This document shows positions 12,376 to 25,600 of a stretch of 64,000 bases of DNA, one piece after another. Origin of the DNA: Mytilus edulis. Taxonomy: Eukaryota; Mollusca; Bivalvia; Mytilida; Mytilidae. Position numbers and translations under genes: made by a program. The notes below the pieces were generated by a model, which saw only the letters and a program-made list of their open reading frames with translations, was not told where the DNA came from and ran no database searches. The DNA is taken from positions 41,821,373 to 41,885,372 of the forward strand of contig NC_092350.1 of NCBI RefSeq assembly GCF_963676685.1, written 5' to 3'. How positions within the stretch are numbered: position 1 is the stretch's first letter; each line of letters opens with the position of its first letter.

Positions 12376-12940
12376 CTTAAGATATAAAATTTATTGCATT
12401 ACTATTCAATTCGTCACAACTCTATCAGTACTACGTGTTTGAAAATGCCATTATGCACATTACAAAACCTCTAAGGGATAAAACTTCAAGGGGGAGCGGG
12501 GAGTTGTGTTTTTTTTTAGTCAGATTTTTTTTTTCGCGTAAATAAATTTATTTACATCGATCAGATGTTTTTTCTCAAAATTTAACACTATAAGGAATGT
12601 TGGGAATTAACTATCATTCCCCCCCTCAAATAAACAAAACATACCCCCTCCCTGGAATTTAAATTGTCGTTCCCTTATGATATAGAAAATTATAAATACA
12701 TTTTTTCTATAATGATAATAAAAAATAATATAATGACTATTTCAAAAAATTTAACATTATTCTTTACATTTCAGAATTAACGTGTGCATTTCTTAATTCA
12801 GTTCTCAATCGGGATAAAATTGTAGTCATATAAGAATTAATTGAATGTTACTATTACTTTATGATACTGGTTTTATAGTGAAAATAGTATAATAATTGTC
12901 ATTCGTATATATATAATTTATATTTCTATTGTTGACTTAC

Positions 12941-12995
12941 CATTCGCCATAAGCAAAAGTGATGCAACAAACAGGCTTACACAGCACAGTGCCAT
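12941..12995 (-). pseudogene. Lipase A exon 1, signal peptide
   Basis: Encodes MALCCVSLFVASLLLMAN, a typical short hydrophobic signal peptide, ending in phase 1 at a GGTAAGT donor. It aligns with exon 1 of gene B at 53047-53098. Confidence 0.8.
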
Positions 12996-13466
12996 AATGG
13001 ACACTTTTGTCTAAAAAGGGAAGTTAAAGTTATATGAAGCGAGTTTCCCGTCATTATAATGTTGAGGAAAGTATGGTTTATCGAAAGTTAAAAAAAATCG
13101 TCTCTAAAGTTCAAATGTTCGATAGTTTACCAACCGCCAAACGAACCCGTCACGGCACATAAAAATCCTGACTAGAATAATTAATTTATTTCAGCTTACC
13201 CACACCATTTGTCGTTATGCAATTAAATAATGTTCTAACCCGCAGTCTATGGGAAGTGCGAATCGAGAAAACCGTTTCTTATGTGGAGTCGCAATATTTT
13301 CTTATACGAAATTGTAAATAAGCAGTATATCGATGAGAAAAAAGATGTTTGTTGCACATAAAAAAATGTTTACCATCAAAATATATAAAAACGTTCAGTC
13401 CGGAGTGTGAAACCGAGTATTATCAGCCTTTACATGAGGTTTTAAAAAAAAAGTCAAGATGACCAG

Positions 13467-14350
13467 GGGCCTGGTTTTCGAAAGTATCTTATGACTAAGA
13501 CATGTCTTATGATGGTCTTATGACATGTCATAGTCGTAAGATATGTTTTCGAAAGTGTCCTAAGTTACGAATTGTCATAACTTTTGTGGTAAACTTAAGA
13601 CCCCTCGCGACATGACTTATGATGGTCTTATGATTGTAAACTAAAATTTTAATTACTTTTCATGTTTAATTTCATGTTAATTGCAATACAAATATTTGTT
13701 GTGTATCTCAGTTAGCTTAATAGTAAGGATTTTATTTTTCTCAACTACGTGAACTAGAATTTGAATCTCCTGCGACATATAATTTTGAATTCTTTTCTAA
13801 TAGTCATGGTTTTGTATAATACATATACATATTACTTAGTTCCTAGTATAGTTAATAGAACCAGAGACATATATATGTCTCTGATAGAACTATATCAACG
13901 TATGTGCACGGGCATTTCGATAAGCGGGTACTCGATGTACCGAATCTAAAAAGTATTCACATTTAAAAAAAGTATGATTATACAAGAAAACGAAGTTCAA
14001 GTTTATTATTTATCACAAACTAATTTTTAACAAATTTTCAAGTCAAATATCAATTCCTTTTTATATAAAATTTCATGTCCATTATATGAAAGAAATAAAA
14101 TATTCGTAAATATTAATATGTTCATACTTTTCATTTTAATTTTTATATTTATCACTTTTTAATCATTACTTAAAATATTAGAAAATAATGTTCACTTATG
14201 ACAGTCATAAGAGCACCAAAGCTACGACTCTCTTAAGACAGCTTTGATTTACATACTATGACATATCATACGATAGTCATAAGATGATCATAAAATATGT
14301 CCTAAGATATATCTTATGACATATCTTATGATACTTTCGAAAACCAGGCC
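13467..14350. mobile_element. Foldback MITE, Harbinger-like, about 0.88 kb
   Basis: Ends are GGGCCTGGTTTTCGAAAGTA and its reverse complement, with CAG on both outer sides as a possible 3-bp duplication. Both subterminal regions are packed with variants of TCTTATGA/TCATAAGA in opposite orientation, so the whole element can fold. No transposase. Inside it sits a separate 22-bp palindrome with its own 7-bp repeats (13855-13890). Confidence 0.75.
13855..13890. mobile_element. Micro-palindrome with 7-bp direct repeats, copy 1
   Basis: A perfect 22-bp palindrome (13862-13883; half-site CAGAGACATAT) stands between two copies of ATAGAAC (13855-13861 and 13884-13890). Same family as 23156-23189 and 39720-39764. 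Confidence 0.6.
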
Positions 14351-14589
14351 CCAGTAAAACAAGCAACACGGTAAATAAAGTTTATGGGCATAAATTATAC
14401 ACTGATAATCTATCATCTAAACGAACAGTAAGGCACGAAATATGCTCAATATCAGAATAATAGTAAAAGTGTATGTCCTTCTAAAAATTGTACTGATGCG
14501 TTTTTCTTTTGTGAGGAAATAATTAAATTACGATTTATTTTATTATAGGTGAGACATTGCTTTTTAATTGTAGTTGCGGTATATTTATA

Positions 14590-14725
14590 TCTAAAGATAT
14601 TTATATATCTAAATATACATTTCATAAATATATTTATATCTAAATATACATTTCATAAATATATTTATATCTAAATATACATTTCATAAATATATTTATA
14701 TCAAAATATACATTTCATATTATAT
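14590..14725. repeat. 31-bp tandem repeat, about four copies
   Basis: Unit starts CATTTCATAAATATATTTAT and has a period of 31 bp. Pure A/T-rich minisatellite with no coding sense. Confidence 0.75.
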
Positions 14726-14729
14726 GAGG

Positions 14730-16270
14730 TATATTCTTCCCCTTTTTGAATTTGAAATTGCATTGGAATTCGGTATTCATGTTATACTTTTTCCGTGAGC
14801 CCCCTGAGGGATTCACGCAAGCGTTTTCACATATTTTGTTAAATCTAAGGTAACATATATACAATTCCTGTAGAATAGATATATAAATGCATTAGCTCAC
14901 TTATTTATGGCAATTCTTGATATTCTTTAGAATATGAAAATAATACTTGAAAATTATATGCGTCTGACGCGCTGTTCTAAATTTAGGGTGTTGTTTGGCC
15001 TAGTTTTTTTCAATAGGTGCAAAGTTAGGGTCTGACACCTTACCCCACCATTACCTCAGAGTAAAAAAAAACCAAAAAAATTACGGCAATACTTTTCTCC
15101 GCACTAGGTTCAAACTAAAGCTGAAGACATAAGGCCTACTTGACCAAAATGCCAGGGTGGCGTATAGCACAGTTTTTTTTTAAATGCTTATTAATAGTTT
15201 CCTTGCATACCATACTTTGAATATAAAAAAAAACTAAGCAAACGTAAGCAAAATCCGGTGGTTCAGAAGTAGAATGTTTCGTCTTACAAAAAAAAATATT
15301 AAAGCACGAGCGCAACGTTCAATTCTTGTAATGTTAATTTTTATACAAATATTTGGAAGAAAACAAATGTTTTGGTCGAAATTACTACAGCATGTTCTAA
15401 ACTCCGAGTCATCTGTCTATGTTGTTTCTCCTCAATGATGTGTTCTTGGCGGAGTATCAGCAAATAACAGTATCAATGTCTAGTAAGACCAGTTCGGAGA
15501 ATGCTTATAATCTCTTTTTTGTCGACATTCTAATTCTGAACCTATTGCATTTGTTAGAGGTCATAGTTGTGAACAACCTTATGAGAGTAAAAGCTTTTTG
15601 TAACAATTAATGTATCATGCTATAAGGCTACAATTTATAATGGTCCATATTAAAAATTTCTGACTTCTTTTAGCACTTGGTATGGGCTTGCTATAATTAC
15701 GTCATTGTGAGGTGAGATTGTTTGCTCCTTGTTGATGGATTAACTTGACTTTGGAATAAACGAACAGCACATAAAGCGGGGTTTCTTTCCATTGGTTTCA
15801 TTCATTAATTTGCTAGGATTGTGTGTATATATTATTATTCCCTATTCACATGCTCACACAATTGTTCATTTTCCCAGATACTTCATAAGTTTTCTTTAAC
15901 TTGTTAATTTCATAAGTTAAATCATTTTCTGTATATTCTATCATTTCACTGTAATATGAAAGCAAAACATAGATTTTTAGTTTTATAGATCATTAAAATG
16001 TATCTTAAGTTAACTGGAATATATCTTGATTATTAAGTAATTTCCTATGTACGAGAAATCCGTTAAATTTATATGTTGTTAAATAGATTTTGACTTTAAT
16101 GGGTGCTGCCAGTCTAAATTATTTTCTAAAATAATAGAAAAGATAAATCCCGAGACATTAATGCTTTATCATATAACATAACCACATTGCGAGATTACAA
16201 ACATCTCGCTTTTAAGAAAAAACATAAAAACCGATTAAAACATTTTACCCTTCATCATTTCGCATTTAGT
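14730..16270. other. Upstream region of the collagen C4-like gene, no gene seen
   Basis: No coding exon recognised. A CATAAAAACC stretch at about 16224 is a weak TATA-like candidate about 60 bp before the start codon of the collagen C4-like gene; not strong enough to call a promoter. Confidence 0.4.
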
Positions 16271-16287
16271 TTTACAGAAACCTTGCA

Positions 16288-16609
16288 ATGGATAGGAACT
16301 TTGTTTTGAATAGCACTATTGTTTGTTGTGTTTTGTTGATTGTTGGCGTCTTACCGTCCGTAGCTAATGAATGCAGTGGGGACAGTTGTAGAAATGTGAT
16401 TTCAATGCCGTTAATGGATGACATGAAAGCTACTTTAAAGGCGGATTTAGATGTTACAAATATGAACAATCATTTGAAGGAGTACATAGAACAACAGATA
16501 CAGAAGGGTGTAGAAACAGCTATGAAAGATGTCATGAGACAGCTGATCGATAACAAACTAGAACAGGCAAATGCAACAATAGAGGCGACGATGCACGAAG
16601 AGCTTACAC
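16288..16609 (+). CDS. Collagen C4-like gene exon 1: signal peptide and coiled coil
   Basis: ATG at 16288 opens MDRNFVLNSTIVCCVLLIVG, a hydrophobic signal with probable cleavage after Ala26, followed by two cysteines (ECSGDSC) and a long amphipathic stretch. Donor CACGTATGT at 16610. Ends in phase 1, matching the exon at 37047. Confidence 0.85.
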
Positions 16610-19600
16610 GTATGTTATTTATTTTGGTTTACTTTTTCAGATTATTTTTTATTCTGAATATGTAATTTTGTTTGTTTAGAAACATATACTGTACAATGCT
16701 TTATTGATTTTGAAAAGTTTAAGATTTACAGATGTCAAGTTGGTGCAATATTCAACATTCAACATTTTTCGAACCATTCATTTTTAACATTCAACATTCG
16801 ATTTCAACATTCAACGTTCAAATTTTTTGTTGTTTTAAACATTTTTTCCACTTTGTCTTCGACATTTCGGTTTCAACATTCAGCTTTCGTATTCCACATT
16901 CTACATTCGTTTTCAACATTCAACATTTTTTTTTCGATATTCGATATTCAACATTCGTTTTCAACATTCAATTTTCAACTTTCAACATTTGTTTTCAACA
17001 TTCAACATTCGTTTTCAACATTCAATATTCGTTTTCAACATTCGGATTTCAACTTTCAACATTCGTTTTCAACATTCAACACTCGTTTTCAACATTCGTT
17101 TTCAATATTCAATTTTCAACTTTCAACATTCATCTTCAACATTTGACATTCTTTTTCAACTTTCAACATTCAACATTCGTTTTCAACAGTCAACATTCGT
17201 TTTCAACAGTCAACATTCGTTTTCAACAGTCAACATTCGTTTTCAACAGTCAACATTCGTTTTCAACAGTCAACATTCGTTTTCAACAGTCAACATTCGT
17301 TTTCAACAGTCAACATTCGTTTTCAACATTCAACATTTTTTTTCAACATTCGACATTCGTTTTCAACATTCAACATTCGTTTTCAGCATTCGGATTTAAT
17401 ATTATTACTCGCCAAAACGTAATACTAAAAATGAATTAAGGACTGAAAGTATATATACATAATATTTATGTTATATGAATGTAAGGCGCAATTACTACAT
17501 AAGTAAGCCGCCTACCAAAACCAATAACAACAACAACATTCGTATTTCAACTTTCAACATTCAACTTTCAACATTCGTTTTCAATATTCGTTTTCAACAT
17601 TCGTTTTCAACATTTAATTTTCAACTTTCAACATTGGTTTTCAACATTCCACATTCATTTTCAACATTCGTTTCCAACATTCGGATTTCAACTTCAAAGT
17701 GGAAAAAAAGTTTAACAAAAAAAAATGAATGTTGAACGTAGAAATAGAATGTTGAATGTTGAAAATGAGTGGTTAAAAAAAATGAATATTGAATGTTGGA
17801 CTTTTTTGGATTCGAGCGTCACTGATGAGTCTTTTGTAGACGAAACGCGCGTCTGGCGTATATACCAAATTTAGTCCTGGTATCTATGATTAGTTTTTTT
17901 GAATGTTAAATATTGAACCAACTTGACATCCGTTTAAGATTTAAACAAAAACAATCAGTTATTAACACTGTGCGGGACAAATTTGCCATTCCGGTATCGG
18001 CAAATCTGACTTTGTCGGTTTACAAGATATCCAAAAAAAAATTTGCCCAGTGATAGATTATTGAAAAATTAAAAAAATGCCATATGTCCCAACTTGTCAC
18101 TGTTGTCACTCTTGTCACTGCAGCTGATTAAAAGTACATTTCCCATGGGAAATTTGATAATTCCCATGGGAATAATAGAATTTCCCATGGGAACATTGGA
18201 AGTTCCCATGGGAAAAATTACTTTTCCCATGGGAAGTTTAGAGTTCCCATAGGAACTTTAAAGTTCCCATGGGAAAAGATGAATACAAAAAGTTCCCATG
18301 GGAATTAATTCTTCCCATGGGAACAAATTTTCTTCCCATGGGAACAAATTTTCTTCCCATGGGAACAATTTTTCTTCCCATGGGAACAATATTTCTTCCC
18401 ATGGGAACAAATCTTCTTCCCATGGGAACAATTTTTCTTCCCATGGGAACAATTTTTTTTCACATAGGAACAATTTTTCTTCCCATGGGAACAAACTATA
18501 TTACAATACAAACATTATTTTCCATTTGAATTTTTTTCTTCAGAAAAATTACAATTTGTTGCAAATACTGGATATATGAGAATAAAAGAGAATATACTTC
18601 TGCCTTAGCTGGATGGAAAGCTGTAGGGCATAACACATTTTTGGAACCTTGTAAAACATCTCAGAAAAGCAGATTTGTCTCCGGGACAAGTTTGCAATTC
18701 CGCTGAGTGCAAAAGTTGTTCACCTTAATTTTTGGAGTTAAGTCAAAATGAAGTTGATAACTTGGTTGGTATTGGTTCCCTGATATTTGTCCTAAAATTG
18801 TTTGGCTCTAGCACCACTGTTAAAAAAGTTATGCCCCTTTTTTCAACAATTTCCTTAGAGGAATAGTTGTTTTCCTCAAGGGAAATCAAATTTCCCTAAA
18901 GGAAAAAGATTTTTCCTCAAAGGGAAATTGTTTTTTCCTCAAGGGAAATTGTTTTTTCCTCAAGGGAAATTGTTTTTTCAAGGGAAAAAGATTTCCTTCA
19001 AGACAACAAATTTCCTCTAATGAAATCATTGTTCTTCAAATTTCCTCTAAAGAAATTTCTGAACATCAAATTTCCCTTATTTGTTCTTGTTAAACATTTC
19101 TTCGCTATACCATGTATACAAACAGTATGAATATAATTATTACAAGACTGTATAGTTGATGCAAATGATATTCAAAACTTTCATAAATGTTTGACTCAAC
19201 ATTTTAATGACATTGAAAATTGATAAAGTCTGACTGTTTAGATCTAGGTATTGTTCATACTTTTTATAAAATTTAACTATGATTTATAAAAAAAATTTGT
19301 AGCAAATGATTCTATTTTTTTTGTAATTGTTTCAATGCAATACATTAATAAGCAACCAATTTGAATGTCATACCATTTGTGGTGTTCTAAAGAATTTGTT
19401 TATATATTTGCAGATTAAATAATAAAATATACACTTTTCGTCTTATTTTAAATTAAAATTTTCTTCTGTTTCAGCTTGTGTACAGTTTTCAATCCACTAC
19501 GTAAGAATTCAGTGAATACATTATTCCATTCACTTTATAACATTTTCCTTCAATTCTAAGAGAAAACATTTTTGCAAATTGTTCTTCAATGATCTTCTTC

Positions 19601-22600
19601 CGTATATTTGATATGAGGGAGCGATATAAATGAGTGGATAAAACTGGTGTTCCTTTGTTCTGCATTCTCCTTTCTTTCGAATAATATATATAATATGTTG
19701 TTGCTTTTATGCAATAGTGTTTTTGTGTATCTATGATAGAACTCCATTTTGTTTATTGGCATTATCATGTGATAATGATGAAATTTCCTGTTTCTTTTTT
19801 GCAGGAAAGCACACATTCCAGTTCAAATTAATCCAATTATGCACTTTGTAAATAAATTTCAACTTTAAGTTTCCTCTTCAGTAATGACCTATTGATCATG
19901 AAAACCAAGATGTCTGATCACCTATAAATACACAAAATAAACAAATAAAATGTTATAAATGGAGAGAGAAACAGCAATAAATGTTTTTCATATGTATCTT
20001 TCTTTATTAAAATTCATTAAGTAAACTTGAACCTTGCGAAAAATAATTAGCTGTGATGTAAGACTAGAAAGTATAAAACGCAAAATAAAGTAGTCGCGAA
20101 AAATTAGTTGATTTACATTAGTCCAGTCTGTGTTTGCAGGAAATTTACATCATAGGTTGCCATATTCCTATTGTGCCTGTCCAAAGTTCAGAGCCTGTAG
20201 TTTTTGTAAGTTTAGTCTGACACTAAAATTTAGTGGTTGTTGTTGTTGTTTCATACCGGTTATATTTATTTTTTGTAATTTATTTTGTAATAAACTAGGC
20301 AATTAGTTTTACAGTTTGGACATTTTGGATTGTTTCAATTTTTCATCTTTGGGTCTTTTATAGCTGCCTTCTTTGACTATAGGGTATGGATTTTCTCATT
20401 ATTGAAGGTCGTCACAGGCCTACAATTGCTTTCTTAAAGCCATGATAGTTTTCATATTTAATATACCACATCTTTTAATTTTTATAGTAATCATGATTAT
20501 CATCTTTCAAGTTCAACAACTTTAAAAAATAAATAAAAGTGGCCTTACCATTTAGGTTTAGTTTGCTTCTGCAAATTTTAAATTGCCTATCATTTCTGCT
20601 GTTTATAATTTCTCTGTATCTTCTATAGTTCTTGTCCTATACATAAAAGAGTAAAAGTTATTATTGAATGGCATCTTGCATCAATATTTTTTTTTGCTGT
20701 TTAATGTACATGATGTATATTAATGTGTGTTTAATAAGAAGAGTGCACACGCTGAAATGTCTCGCCTTCTTTTACTAATCATTGATAATATGTTGATAGT
20801 CCTAAGTATAAAGCTTTATCACAACTGTCACATAAACCTAACATTAACCAAGATAAATAAATAAAGACTAATGAACCATGAGAATGAGGTCAATGTCAGA
20901 TGAACCATGCCAGGCAGACATATACAACTAACAAGGCTTCAATGCAACAATTATAGTTGACCTATTACTTTAGTTTAAGAAAAATAGACCAAATCACAAA
21001 AACACTGATCAATGAACCGTGAAAATGAGATCAAGGTCAAATAAAACCTGTGCCACTGACATATAGATCAAAAAATATTTCTATACACCAAATACAGTTG
21101 ACCTATGGCTTATAGTATTTAATAGATAAAGACCAAAACTCAAAAACTTAATTTTGACCACTGAACCATGAAAATGAGGTCAAGGTCAGATGACATCATC
21201 TCACTAGACATGTACACCTTACAACCATTTCATACAACAAATATAGTAGACCTATTGCATAAAGTATGAGAAAAACAGACCAAAACACAAAAACTTAACT
21301 ATAACCACTGAACCATGAAAATTGTCATAAATAGCATAGACACCTCTTAGTTTTGAGAAAAACATGCGTTAATTGTGCAAGTATAATCATTGATAAATCA
21401 TGCACAAGATTGACTTTTTTTAAAAAGCCTATATATTGAAATTTTCTGAAAATATTGCATGCATTTATTAATATGACCAATTTCAAGAAATGCGCAAAGA
21501 TGTGAGATGATTTATGTAATTGTAATTTCAGGAATTTACAGTAAAGGCTTTCATCCCCACTGCATTTTGCACTTTTCCCTCGTCAGGAGCCAGAAGTTAT
21601 GGCCTTTGTGACCTTTGTATGATTTTTATTTTAGTTTCTTTTTTAATATCAAAGAGTTTAATATGACGTCCATTATCACTCAACTAGTATACATTTTTGT
21701 TTAATGGCAAGCTAAAGCATGCCTCACAGGCAGGGATCCAGGAGGGTCTGAGGGTTGGACATGTTGGAACCCCCCTTTCTACATTGTTCTTTATTGGACG
21801 ATCAATGCATTTGAATTTTAAAATTAACACCATTCGAACGTAAATATATTTCAAAATTAAGATGCTGCAATGTACAATCCCAGTAGAGCTGGGAAGATGG
21901 TATAAGTCATTCCAAAAGAAGAAAGGACATGCAATCTGTGTTTAACTGCAATTGGCAATGAATTCCATTATTTATTTGAATGCAATTCTTTATTAGTTAA
22001 AAAATATTAGAAATCAGCATATTCCAGAGTACTATGTGAAATATCAGAATTAAGCAAAAATGAAAGGACTAACTGTCATTGACAAATATTAACTTATTAT
22101 TTAAAAATGTGTCTATATTCATTTCAAAGTTAACTAAAATATTATAATGTTAAAATATTATAATATAAAGTAATTTTCCATATATTTTATTTCTAAGTTG
22201 TTTTTTTTTTTTTTTAATTGTATGTGATTGTATTTTGTAATTTACCTCTTGTTTCACATGTCAATGTGACGGAGTGTTTTTCAAATAAAGCATATTGTAT
22301 TGTATTGTATTGAATGGGGACATGTAGTTGGACCCCCCCCCCCATTTGTCTTTGGTTAGGAACCCCTCCTCGGGTTGTGGGATTTTCTCGTTGCATTGAA
22401 GACCCATTGGTGCCCTTTGGCTGCTATCTGCTCTTTGGTCTTTTGATACATTCCCCATTTACATTTCGATTTCATATTCAGTTCTATTATAAATGTTAGA
22501 TCTAGACTTCTTGTTGATTTGGTTTCACATTTCGGCTTCGTCAGAGGAAAGCGTTCCAGAAATAAAATAGCCTTGCAAGACGTCATAATTATTTGGACTA

Positions 22601-25600
22601 GATTTTCACCACCATCAACATTGTAAAGCTTGTCTCACTGTGGAAGAAATGAGTTTGGCGCGTTTACAAAAATATAATTGTCTGTGCTGACAGGGGAGTG
22701 TGTGTGCATACCATTATTTAAATTTTCTAAACCTTCTTTTTCAATTGTTTGTGCATTTCTTGGTAATATACTGTCAGACCTCTAGTGCTGCTTTACAAAA
22801 ACGATCAACTTACAAGTAATGCAGGGGAAGGAAACTAGCTAAAAAGACCAAAAATAAGCCACAACTAATGGGGTCTCATTGGGGGTTCTGTTCACGGATC
22901 TCGCTTTATAGTTACTATTTTTTTTTTTTTAGATTCCCGTATCCCGCTTACACTATGTAAGTAAACAATTCTAATATTTTTGTAATTTCCTATGTCCCGC
23001 TAAACTTCATTTCCAGTTTTCACGGCACAATAATGACACTAAGTACTGTGGTATTTTCAGTGGGTATTTTACCAATAAGGCCATATATTTCGGTGTGTAG
23101 AAATACCGCAAAGGAATTCTTAATGGCGCTGACTAAGAAGAAAGTTTTTGCATTAAGGACACCAGAGACATATATGTCTCTGAGGACACTTAAACGATGT
23201 TTTAAGATCACAGAGAATATGGATATATAGGAGGATATGATTAAATACCTCATATCTGTAAAGTTAGGTATCAATAGATATTGTAATTTTGAAGTTAAAT
23301 GACTTTTTAATCAACGCGTGCCACTCGGCACGTGACCAACGGCTTATTGCAAATTCACTAATCATCATGTTCAATCAACCTAATCCAATACACAATTGTT
23401 ATCGTTACTTATTGATTAATTAATGGTTGTTGTTGAATAAACCTAACGGTTTAGCGTGGTAAAATTTCAAGTTTATGAAAGAAAAATAAAAAAAAAAATG
23501 AATTTTGTGTTTTAAAACTTTGCCTTTGTTATATTTTGTTTTTAAGGAAATTGCTATGGAAGCTTTTTTTTTTAAATTAAAGAACCCTATTTTGAGATAC
23601 AAATTGAGACAAAAATGCTTTTGAGATTTCGTTTCCTTGTTAACAACACAAGAGTTTACATATATTATCATTATACCTTGAATGAGTGACATATGCATGC
23701 ATGAGAGTATGTGGTGTCCGTGGGGTTCTTCAAAATCCGATTACAGAAGTAATATAGAAAAACTCCAAGAGGTAAAATTATATTACGTTTTAAAAAGAGA
23801 CTATAAATCATAACTGTCTCCTATGAACAATAACTTTAAAACTGATGTAAATGCTTTTTTTTAACAATTCATCTTTATTTCAACAATTGAAGATGAATAC
23901 CATTTTATTTTATAATGTAATAAGCATCGTGATGTAAGAAATATAATTCACAATGTGTAGGCGCGAATCTAGAGCTTGAAGCGGAGGTTTGGGGGAGGGG
24001 GTACGTGATAAATGTTTAGAATACTAGAGAAGTTTTCTTGTTATATAAAACCATATGTTTTTCAATAAATGGCAAACGTTTTGTTCATCCGGCATATGGT
24101 TACTCTAAATAAACTTTTGATTAGTTTAATTATTTGATTACAGATCGTATCTACCCGTTTTGCAATTGCTGTATCACCCTAAATGAGGCTAATAAAGATA
24201 TGTATAATAAAATATAGAGGTAGCAGTCTTGGATTGTCTTAATTAAATCCTTTGATCCTCTAATTATCAAGTTACCCTCTGGCCAATGTAATTATGACTT
24301 GTGCATATTTAAAGAAGTTACTATATATATCTTTATTCTCATACAGCAAATGCTTTACATCGGTACAGAGATAACAAATACAACAATAAATATTTACAAT
24401 ATGTACAAAACAAGCGAGAGATGTTACAAAAGTTACAAGCCAGGAGTACAAGCACGGGCCGACAAACACAAGTATTTATATTTTCTATAAAAAAAAACAA
24501 AGCTTCTTCAGAACTGGTTTTCTTGTACTTGACATAACTTCAGAGAATTTAACTGTATTTTGCCGTTTTGTAAAATATGCAGTTAAAAACTCTTTTCGTT
24601 TTTGATTGTAAAATTTGCATTCAAATATAAAATGATATTCGTCACCTATTTGTCGATTGTTACATAGACTGCAAAAGCGGTTTTCTCTGATTATGTTTTG
24701 AAACCGACAAAAAACAATAGCGTCTTTGAAGTCCAAAATATTAAAATATTCTTCAATTTCAAGTTTTTCTTAAAATTTTTGTAGTTTATACCTTTTGACG
24801 AATTTTGAATGAGGGAATTCCAGTTCTGAATATATTGATCTAGCAATCTCTGCTTTATGACAGTTTTTAACCATTCTTTATTAACAAAATTTTGTGACTC
24901 CCATATGTTTGAGAAACCACAATCTTGAAATATTTTTTGTATAAACAAGATCCATTTTATCCGGTTATTATGTAGCGACAACGTGTCACCCTATTCAATA
25001 TATAGTAAAGATAACATTAAAAAATATTTTAAGCGGTGTGGTTGGGTGTCACGTTGACAGGGGGGGGGGGCCTGGGCTGGGTTCACCTTAATTATGATTA
25101 AAACATGTTTTTTGCACTGCCTCTAATCAACAGAAACTAAAATCTCATTAAAAATGAAAAATCAGCATATATTTTAATATAAAATTTGTAGAACAGAAGT
25201 TAAGTATCCCATAAAACATAATGAATCATTATGTATACATGCAGAGACCAAAGCAGCAAAGATATAGTCAATAGAATCTATTTGCATTTGCCTATGTTCT
25301 ATCCTTATAAAACCTTGCTGTGAGGCATGGTCCCTGACATCAGAAAAATGAATGAAGTATTGGCAACTGGACGTGAAGAAACCAAATATAAATCCTCACT
25401 TTTCCGTGAAGTGTTCACAATTATTTGTCTTTTTAAAATTAAAAGGATTAAAAATTTCCAAACTGAAAAGAGTTGAAAATACTTTATTACTTTAGAAGTA
25501 AAAATTATAACAGACAGAATAAATACGGCAGAAACAAACAAATGGGGAAAAAATAGAGAACAATTTAAAATACCATATATACATGTTTAAACAGTATACT

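Larger units (their letters stand above)
4506..12995 (-). pseudogene. Pancreatic-lipase-type gene A, six exons, disrupted
   Basis: Six exons on the minus strand match one-to-one with the intact lipase gene B at 44984-53098: 12941-12995 (signal peptide), 12098-12375, 11194-11423, 7632-7733, 5570-5651 and 4506-4720. All introns show GT/AG ends. Exon 3 (230 nt) and exon 5 (82 nt) are each 1 nt longer than in gene B (229 and 81 nt), so the frame is lost. The exon 3 insertion lies near 11320-11332, before the GHSLGAH nucleophile segment. The exon 5 insertion is in a seven-T run at about 5633-5639. With the frame followed through exon 3, a TAA stop also falls at 11222-11224, just after the GYVG segment. 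The last exon stops early at 4506-4508, where gene B continues for about nine residues. Two of these lesions are independent of homopolymers, so sequencing error alone is unlikely. Known role of the family: secreted triacylglycerol or phospholipid hydrolase. Confidence 0.85.
17965..19985 (+). repeat. Left inverted arm
   Basis: Order: end motif GCGGGACAAATTTGCC, unique 150 bp, palindrome array (18139-18490), spacer, second end-like motif CCGGGACAAGTTTGC (about 18680), then an array of TTTCCTCAAGGGAAA-like palindromes (18850-19075). A non-repetitive part follows to about 19985, ending near GAGAGAGAAACAGCAATAAA. The same order, inverted, is found in the right arm. Confidence 0.7.

Noticed and set aside
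17175..17330. Regular 20-bp repeats as a CRISPR array
   Set aside because: Repeats are directly adjacent, with no unique spacers, no cas genes and a eukaryotic setting.
16732..17439. Long ORF of FNIQHS/STF repeats
   Set aside because: Translation of a minisatellite; three frames are open at once and no start or splice context exists.
18238..18529. MG-repeat ORFs on both strands
   Set aside because: Product of the TTCCCATGGGAA array, palindromic and stop-free in several frames.
19475..19500. 26-nt candidate exon of the collagen C4-like gene
   Set aside because: Splice borders and phase fit, but it lies in the inverted arm, its counterpart in the right arm has lost the donor, and the gene joins in frame without it.
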